A DNA stretch of 19,408 nt from NCBI GenBank assembly GCA_031366005.1, contig JANLZB010000018.1, positions 1 to 19,408 on the forward strand, given 5' to 3'. Both the position numbers and the translations under genes were made by a program. Position 1 is the stretch's first letter, and each line of letters opens with the position of its first letter. The DNA is from JANLUX01 sp031366005 (GTDB taxonomy: Bacteria > Bacteroidota > Bacteroidia > AKYH767-A > OLB10). The notes beneath the pieces were generated by a model. It had not been told where the DNA came from. It made no database searches and saw only the letters and a program-made list of their open reading frames with translations. Positions 14,528 to 19,408 of this stretch are shown one piece after another.

Positions 14528-15952
14528 ATGGCAACACTACCCAACAACGGAACTTCGTTTTATAATGACGTGCTTTCTTATTTTGACAAAGCTGCTTCGT
14601 TCACCAATTTTGAACCGGGACTTTTAAAACAAATAAAAGTTTGCAACAGCGTGTATAAATTTTATTTCCCGATGGAGGTGGATAATAAAATACAGGTGAT
14701 AGAAGGAATACGTGTACAGCATAGCCAACATAAAACGCCAACCAAGGGAGGTATTCGTTACAGTGAATTTGTTGACGAAGATGAAGTGAAAGCGCTTGCT
14801 ACATTGATGACTTTTAAATGTGCCGTGGTTGATATTCCCTTCGGTGGTGCAAAAGGAGGAATAAAGATTAACCCTTCGCAGTTTACTGTTCCGCAATTAG
14901 AACGAATGACAAGGCGATACACTACTGAACTGATTAAGAAAAATATGATAGGACCATCAGTGGATGTGCCTGCACCGGATTATGGAAGCGGACCGCGTGA
15001 GATGGCATGGATTGCTGATACGTATGCAACATTCAAATATGATGATTTGAATGCATTGGGTTGTGTGACTGGTAAACCACTCGGACAAGGTGGAGTGGCA
15101 GGCAGAACGGAAGCTACCGGTCAAGGTGTATATTTTGGTGTGCGCGAGGCATTAAGACACTCAGAAGATTTAAAAGAACTGGGACTCACACCAGGCGTTG
15201 AAGGCAAAAGAATTATTGTGCAGGGCTTAGGAAACGTAGGCTTTTATGCTGCTAAATTTTTTATGGAAGGAGGAGGAATAGTTACCGGATTAATTGAACG
15301 CGAAGGTGGTATTTATAATGAAAACGGATTGAATGTTGACGAGGTTTTTGCGCATCGCAAACAGTCTGGTTCGATACTGAATTTTAAGGGAGCTAAAAAT
15401 TTTGAAGATGGCATGAGCCTGATGGAAGTGGACTGTGATATACTGGTGCCAGCTGCATTGGAAAACCAGATTACAAAAGATAACGCACCACGTATTAAGG
15501 CAAAAATAATTGCTGAAGGTGCTAACGGACCAGTGACTAAAGAAGCAGAAGAAATACTCAACCAAAAGAAAGTAATGATTATACCTGATCTTTTTTTGAA
15601 TGCAGGAGGTGTTACAGTTTCTTATTTTGAATGGCTGAAAAATCTTTCACACGTTCGCTTTGGCAGGATGGAAAAACGTTTCCAGGAAATGTCAACACTG
15701 CAACTGGTAAATGCGATTGAACGCATCACCGGTAAATCGTTAGGACAATCAGAAAAGAACGCACTTACACATGGCGCTGATGAAATAGATTATGTGCGTT
15801 CAGGTTTGGAGGAAACAATGATTTTTGCATACAACGAAATCCGTGAAATAAAAAAACAAAATCCAAAAATCACCGACCTGCGCACAGCAGCTTTTGTGAG
15901 TGGTATTAATAAGTTAGGCGTGGCTTACCAGTCGCTGGGAATATTCCCGTAA
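14528..15952 (+). CDS. gdhA: Glu/Leu/Phe/Val family dehydrogenase, probably glutamate dehydrogenase
   Basis: A 474-residue cytosolic oxidoreductase linking 2-oxoglutarate and ammonia to glutamate. The substrate half has KGGIRYS (Lys73), TFKCAVVDIPFGGAKGGIK with Lys97 and the catalytic Lys109, and VPAPDYGSG with the catalytic Asp near 150. The nucleotide half has a Rossmann motif IVQGLGNVGFYAA, and NAGGVTVSYFEW near the end. These are standard for glutamate dehydrogenase of this superfamily; a leucine or valine dehydrogenase is less likely from the length and motifs. The cofactor (NAD or NADP) was not determined. The gene stands alone, with a heptamer array as leader and a strong hairpin 40 bases after its stop. 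Confidence 0.92.
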   Translation: MATLPNNGTSFYNDVLSYFDKAASFTNFEPGLLKQIKVCNSVYKFYFPMEVDNKIQVIEGIRVQHSQHKTPTKGGIRYSEFVDEDEVKALATLMTFKCAVVDIPFGGAKGGIKINPSQFTVPQLERMTRRYTTELIKKNMIGPSVDVPAPDYGSGPREMAWIADTYATFKYDDLNALGCVTGKPLGQGGVAGRTEATGQGVYFGVREALRHSEDLKELGLTPGVEGKRIIVQGLGNVGFYAAKFFMEGGGIVTGLIEREGGIYNENGLNVDEVFAHRKQSGSILNFKGAKNFEDGMSLMEVDCDILVPAALENQITKDNAPRIKAKIIAEGANGPVTKEAEEILNQKKVMIIPDLFLNAGGVTVSYFEWLKNLSHVRFGRMEKRFQEMSTLQLVNAIERITGKSLGQSEKNALTHGADEIDYVRSGLEETMIFAYNEIREIKKQNPKITDLRTAAFVSGINKLGVAYQSLGIFP

Positions 15953-15992
15953 GGAAATAAATTTTAAAATTATACATTATACTTCATGTTTC

Positions 15993-16026
15993 AACTTTGC
16001 CAAAGCTTTAAAACTTTGGCAAAGTT
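15993..16026. terminator. Perfect 13-bp hairpin after gdhA
   Basis: AACTTTGCCAAAG (15993-16005) pairs perfectly with CTTTGGCAAAGTT (16014-16026) around an 8-base loop. It lies 40 bases past the gdhA stop and would end or protect that transcript. It lacks a T-run on either side, so a classic intrinsic terminator is not certain. Its right arm overlaps the -33 region of the next promoter. Confidence 0.6.
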
Positions 16027-16042
16027 ATTAGCCCTACCTTCG
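16015..16042 (+). promoter_or_regulatory. Possible promoter of the beta-propeller T9SS gene
   Basis: TTTG at 16015-16018 and TACCTTCG at 16035-16042 (one mismatch to TAnnTTTG) are 16 bases apart. A start near 16047 would give a 29-base leader. The TTTG lies inside the right arm of the hairpin at 15993-16026, so read-through from gdhA and initiation here could interfere. Confidence 0.45.
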
Positions 16043-16075
16043 TTTTAAATAAACTACTGTAAAAACTACCAACTG

Positions 16076-17746
16076 ATGCGCAAACAAATTCTACTAATTG
16101 CAATGCTGATGATAAACAGCATGGTGATGAATGGACAGGCACCGGCATGGGAGTGGGCGAAGAGTGCGGGAGGGGTTGGCGAGGATGGGGCATACAGGAT
16201 TGCTGTAAATAGAAATGGAGATTCATACATTACAGGTTTATTCAGTAATCCTTCAATAATCTTTGGAGGTACCCTTTTAACTAGTTCCGGAGGGACTGAT
16301 ATTTTTATTGTAAAGTATGACAGTCTTGCAAATGTAATATGGGCAAAAAAAGCCGGGGGAAACGACAGAGATGCCGGATATGGAATAGCTATAGACAATA
16401 ACGGAAATTCATATATTTCAGGTACTTTTCGTAGTACCACAATAACTTTTGATTCTATCACTTTAACGAATACAAACCCACCATTTGATGATTTATTCAT
16501 TGCTAAGTATGATGCCTTTGGTAATATATTATGGGTCAGGAATGGTATAGGAAGCAGTTATGATCAAGCCATTGATATAACTGTTGATGCAAGTGGTTAT
16601 GTTTATGTTACAGGATCATTTCTTAGCCCTGTTCTTTTCTTAGGAAATAATATATTGATTAATTACTCTGGTGGTTCAATTAATGAAATTTTTCTTGCTA
16701 AATACGATTCATTAGGAAATATCATTTGGGCTCGGAGTTCCAACGGATCTGGAACCACTGGCGCGGGTGACTATGGTTACAGCATTAAAGCAGATGCCGG
16801 TGGTGGCGTTTATGTAACAGGGGATTTTTATGGTCCAACACTTGCGTTTAATAACACTATTTTAATTAATAATGATTCATCCGGAATAAATAATGATATT
16901 TACCTTGCAAAATATGATAGTTCGGGAAATTTTATATGGGCTACAAGTGTAGGAGGGCATGAGAATGACGGGAGCCGTACTTGTGCACTCGATGGTTATG
17001 GCCATTTATACCTTACAGGTTACTTCGAAAGTCCATCCGTAAATTTTGGCAACATCACCCTAGTTAATATTTCTAATTCTTATGATGATATTTTTATTAC
17101 TAAATACGATACCTCTGGAAATGTTATGTGGGCAAAGAGTGCAGGTGGAAACTATCAGGATGAAGGTGTTGGTATTGCGCCAGATCAGAATGGAAACTTA
17201 TATATTTCCGGTGATTTTAAGAGTAGCTTAATAACATTTGGAATTACCAGTTTGGTACAAGCCGGATATAAAGATATTTTTATCGTGAAACTTGATTCTG
17301 CAGGTAATACACTTTGGGCAAAACAAATAGGTGGAAGTGGATTTGAATATTGCAATGGTTTAGGATTAGATGCAAACGGTTACCTATATGTGGCAGGTGG
17401 TTATGAAAGTCCAATGCTTGCATTTGGCAACACTATTCTGACCAATGCAGGAAACTATGATGTTTTTATAGCGAAACTTGATACTACTTTTACAACTGGA
17501 ATTCAGGAAATCAATACTTCATACTCAATCTCCCTTTTCCCCAACCCCACCGATTCACACCTCACCATCACCAGCCCCGCCACCATTGATGAAATAAAAA
17601 TCAGCAACTTATTAGGTCAGGTTATTTATCATACCAAACCCAATCAAAAAAATGTGGAGCTGCAGATAGATAGGGAAGGAGTTTATTTTGTGTCGTTAAC
17701 AACGGGCACTCAAACGGTGACGAGGAAGTTGGTGGTGCAGCAGTGA
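16076..17746 (+). CDS. Secreted seven-repeat beta-propeller (SBBP-type) protein with T9SS sorting domain
   Basis: 556 residues. A signal peptide (1-21, ending MNGQ) is followed by seven repeats of about 60-65 residues, each opening with W[AV][KRT]xxGG, then a GNxYITGxFxSP strand and ending DIFIxKYDSxGNxxW. These match the SBBP beta-propeller repeat, and seven units fit one closed seven-bladed propeller. From about residue 483 there is a T9SS type A sorting domain (SISLFPNPTDSHL, ISNLLGQVIY, GVYFVSLTTG, RKLVVQQ). The protein should be secreted and anchored at the cell surface; its ligand is unknown. The DNA for the start of the sorting domain is unusually C-rich compared with the A/T-rich propeller, and 92 bases of it recur exactly in the next T9SS gene. 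Confidence 0.9.
   Translation: MRKQILLIAMLMINSMVMNGQAPAWEWAKSAGGVGEDGAYRIAVNRNGDSYITGLFSNPSIIFGGTLLTSSGGTDIFIVKYDSLANVIWAKKAGGNDRDAGYGIAIDNNGNSYISGTFRSTTITFDSITLTNTNPPFDDLFIAKYDAFGNILWVRNGIGSSYDQAIDITVDASGYVYVTGSFLSPVLFLGNNILINYSGGSINEIFLAKYDSLGNIIWARSSNGSGTTGAGDYGYSIKADAGGGVYVTGDFYGPTLAFNNTILINNDSSGINNDIYLAKYDSSGNFIWATSVGGHENDGSRTCALDGYGHLYLTGYFESPSVNFGNITLVNISNSYDDIFITKYDTSGNVMWAKSAGGNYQDEGVGIAPDQNGNLYISGDFKSSLITFGITSLVQAGYKDIFIVKLDSAGNTLWAKQIGGSGFEYCNGLGLDANGYLYVAGGYESPMLAFGNTILTNAGNYDVFIAKLDTTFTTGIQEINTSYSISLFPNPTDSHLTITSPATIDEIKISNLLGQVIYHTKPNQKNVELQIDREGVYFVSLTTGTQTVTRKLVVQQ
17562..17653 (+). repeat. T9SS sorting-domain cassette, copy 1
   Basis: These 92 bases are identical to 19317-19408 and in the same codon frame, encoding the segment from ITSPATIDEI to HTKPNQKN. 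Just upstream the two genes differ completely at DNA level. The second copy runs into the window edge, so the real identity may be longer. Confidence 0.95.
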
Positions 17747-17751
17747 GGATG

Positions 17752-17786
17752 AAGTTGAAAGTGGAGAGTTGACAGTGGACAATTGA
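17752..17786. repeat. Period-7 array after the beta-propeller gene
   Basis: Five consecutive 7-base units of the form AAGTTGA or AAGTGGA occupy 17752-17786, six bases past the stop codon. Each ends in GA. No hairpin terminator is seen for the beta-propeller gene. Confidence 0.8.
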
Positions 17787-17811
17787 TGAACGTAGCACAT
17801 TTTTTTTAACT

Positions 17812-17819
17812 TATATTTG
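17812..17819 (+). promoter_or_regulatory. -7 element of the antitoxin-toxin pair
   Basis: TATATTTG is a perfect TAnnTTTG match. The calibrated start would be 17824, 12 bases before the antitoxin ATG. The nearest upstream TTG (17783-17785) is 26 bases away, longer than usual. Confidence 0.5.
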
Positions 17820-17835
17820 AATTAAAGCTATTCAA

Positions 17836-18039
17836 ATGAGTATTGCATTGATAAAAATAAAAAAGCAGGATATTCCGGTATTTAAAAAATTACTCACTGC
17901 TTTTAAGGATGTCAAAATGCGCATCATAAAAGATGAGGAAGATTTGATGGCTAAACTGATTGATGAAGGGCTGTCGAGCGAAACCATACCAACAGACTTT
18001 TTTAAGAAAGAATTGCAAAAACATGCTGCTGGCCGTTAA
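17836..18039 (+). CDS. Putative antitoxin of a type II toxin-antitoxin pair
   Basis: A 67-residue, highly charged, helical protein with no signal peptide. The N-terminal half is a strand followed by a helix (IALIKIKKQDIPVFKKLLTA) and the C-terminal half is a flexible basic/acidic tail (FFKKELQKHAAGR). I cannot place it in a named antitoxin family from sequence alone. The assignment rests on size, charge and position: the last 17 bases overlap the start of a RelE/ParE-like toxin frame, the classic antitoxin-first arrangement. Its own promoter box lies just upstream. In an intact pair the antitoxin would bind the toxin and repress the shared promoter. Confidence 0.6.
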   Translation: MSIALIKIKKQDIPVFKKLLTAFKDVKMRIIKDEEDLMAKLIDEGLSSETIPTDFFKKELQKHAAGR

Positions 18040-18298
18040 AGGTTCTTTTTACCGCGACTGGAAAAAAATCAGGAATAAAGAACTTAGCAGACTGCTGAAG
18101 GTGAAAATAAGTGAAATAGAAATTGCGTCACGATCATCACAAATTAGTCATCTTAAAAAACTAAGGAATTATTCAGCCCGATATAAAATAGAGCTTTAAG
18201 CAGGAAATAAAATTTTTTGGGCTTTATGTATTGTTAAAGAAAATAAAATAGAATTGCTGCGTCTTAAATCTGAAATCTATTTTAAAAAGAATCTTTAA
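18023..18298 (+). pseudogene. RelE/ParE-like toxin interrupted by an in-frame TAA
   Basis: From ATG 18023 the frame gives 58 residues (MLLAVKGSFYRDWKKI at the start, ISHLKKLRNYSARYKIEL at the end) and stops at TAA 18197-18199. Continuing in the same frame past that codon gives AGNKIFWALCIVKENKIELL and ends RLKSEIYFKKNL, stopping at 18296-18298. Joined, the 91 codons have the length and layout of a RelE/ParE-superfamily ribonuclease or gyrase toxin: basic helices, then KKLRNYSARYKI, then the C-terminal strands and an RxKSEIY end. A single base change in one codon explains the loss, so this is most likely an inactivated toxin. A sequencing or assembly error at one base is the main alternative. 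The antitoxin upstream is still open. Confidence 0.7.
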
Positions 18299-18481
18299 AG
18301 GTTCATCTCCTTTCGATTGTTGATGTCATTAAATTTTATCGTGTAGAAGTATTCTCAGCGAACATCCAAACTTGCCCCAATCTATCTTTGGTCAGTTGAA
18401 AAAAAATCCGGCCAAAAGAAGAAAGATTATCTCACGCAACTTATTGCCACGTTTCTGCGTCTTGACTACAAACTAATCTTT

Positions 18482-19408
18482 ATGAAAAATTTTGTTATTG
18501 CTGTTATGCTGTTTACTTCAAGTATTAATTCTTCTTTCGGATCACATGAAATAGGAGGTGAAATAACTGCCAGAAATATTGGTGGGTTAACTTATGAAAT
18601 AACATTTAATCATTACTATGATACAACTGGTATTGGAGCTATAGTTTATGAATATTTGTGCATTAATGATTCTTCCGGGTCATGGATATTAACGGATAAC
18701 ATTGCTCTTACTCCTGCCGTGTTTTCTATTAATGGTTTTCAAAGATTAACTTATGTAGATACAGTTACTTTTCCTGCAAAAGGATTTTACAATATAGGTT
18801 ATCAAGATTGTTGCCGGTATTCGGCAATTGCAAATATGGGTGGAGGAAATACTAATATATTCATCAAGAGTTTGCTATATGCCGACTCTACAAATTCAAC
18901 CCCTTATTTTTTAACGCCCGGAATTTTATTTGCACAGCTTAATGATACTTTCAGCTATAATTTGCTTGCATTTGATGCTGACGGAGATTCATTAGAGTTT
19001 AGTATTGATACACCATTGGTAAATCTTTTTAACAGTTGTTGGGGATTAGGAATTGGTCATAGCAATTATACCTTTCCACCATCAGATCCTACACTTCCCT
19101 TTTCAATTAATTCTCAAACAGGACAGATTACCTATTTGCCGACTATACAGGGATATTTTCAATACAGAGCAATTGTAAAGGAATATCGAAATGGAGTTTT
19201 TCTTGGTAGCATAGAAAGAGATATGCCGATATTAGTTGGAAATTTTACGGGGCTTAATGAGCTAACTAATAAGCAAGACATTACTAAAATTTATCCAAAT
19301 CCTTCTAATGGTACAATCACCATCACCAGCCCCGCCACCATTGATGAAATAAAAATCAGCAACTTATTAGGTCAGGTTATTTATCATACCAAACCCAATC
19401 AAAAAAAT
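18482..19408 (+). CDS. Secreted surface protein with T9SS sorting domain (partial, runs off window)
   Basis: 309 codons are open from ATG 18482 to the window edge. Residues 1-20 are a signal peptide (MKNFVIAVMLF to SSFG). The mature start SHEIGGEITARNIGGLTYEI, and later YRAIVKEYRNGVFLGSIERD, match the pattern of large Bacteroidota surface proteins that begin SHxxGGEIxY and often occur with gliding or adhesion genes; they are built of Ig/cadherin-like beta domains (FDADGDSLEFSI, NSQTGQITYLP). The sorting domain begins near 268 (KIYPNPSNGTITI) and is cut by the window. This T9SS tail shares 92 identical bases with the beta-propeller gene upstream. Function beyond surface display is not evident. 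Confidence 0.85.
   Translation, partial: MKNFVIAVMLFTSSINSSFGSHEIGGEITARNIGGLTYEITFNHYYDTTGIGAIVYEYLCINDSSGSWILTDNIALTPAVFSINGFQRLTYVDTVTFPAKGFYNIGYQDCCRYSAIANMGGGNTNIFIKSLLYADSTNSTPYFLTPGILFAQLNDTFSYNLLAFDADGDSLEFSIDTPLVNLFNSCWGLGIGHSNYTFPPSDPTLPFSINSQTGQITYLPTIQGYFQYRAIVKEYRNGVFLGSIERDMPILVGNFTGLNELTNKQDITKIYPNPSNGTITITSPATIDEIKISNLLGQVIYHTKPNQKN
19317..19408 (+). repeat. T9SS sorting-domain cassette, copy 2
   Basis: Identical base for base to 17562-17653 and read in the same frame. It continues beyond the window, so the full length of the shared segment is not known. Confidence 0.95.

Noticed and set aside
16066..16500. A 144-codon minus-strand open frame
   Set aside because: It is antisense to the repeat-rich beta-propeller gene and reads as the complement of its repeated motifs.
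18299..18481. A gene or RNA in the 183-base gap before the last T9SS gene
   Set aside because: No open frame, hairpin with T-run or TAnnTTTG box could be supported there.

Overview
The window reads as chromosomal DNA from an AT-rich member of the Bacteroidota, probably a Chitinophagia/Sphingobacteriia-type lineage. Four things point there: two secreted proteins with type IX secretion system (T9SS) C-terminal sorting domains plus a cupredoxin with the same kind of tail; promoters of the form TAnnTTTG, the motif read by the unusual Bacteroidota primary sigma factor; a moxR-DUF58-batA-batB-batC aerotolerance-type operon; and an almost complete lack of Shine-Dalgarno sites. No species is assigned.

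Layout. 1-131 (minus): end of an IS3-like insertion sequence with the first codons of its transposase orfA. 154-1549 (minus): terminator, T9SS-tailed cupredoxin, transaldolase. 1634-1735 (minus): the small SRP (4.5S-type) RNA, back to back with a large CHASE3/PAS sensor histidine kinase (plus, 1814-4639). 4624-7206: housekeeping genes dapD (minus), then ruvX, def and aroK (plus). 7215-13939 (minus): one long operon read moxR, DUF58 protein, membrane-anchored BatD-like protein, batA, batB, batC, and an exported protein of unknown function. The usual batD and batE do not follow batC. 14528-15952 (plus): glutamate dehydrogenase. 16076-19408 (plus): a seven-repeat beta-propeller T9SS protein, a decayed toxin-antitoxin pair, and the start of a second T9SS protein that runs off the window.

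The genes are mostly ordinary; the unusual material lies between them. (i) Short tandem arrays with a 7-bp period occur in at least five gaps, each with a different unit. (ii) Two gaps hold 168-180 bp elements with nearly identical 23-27 bp inverted ends but unrelated cores. (iii) A long palindromic repeat has landed on the start of the BatD-like gene and now seems to supply its start codon and about 50 N-terminal residues. (iv) The two neighbouring T9SS proteins share 92 identical bases within their sorting domains although the rest of the genes is unrelated, which suggests recent exchange of a sorting-tail cassette. (v) The SRP RNA promoter allows the TAnnTTTG-to-start distance to be calibrated, and the same distance places transcription of ruvX and of the histidine kinase exactly on their start codons, predicting leaderless mRNAs.

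I found no CRISPR array, phage, restriction or defence locus. The most novel candidates are the repeat families and the cassette-like sorting tail, not a new enzyme system.
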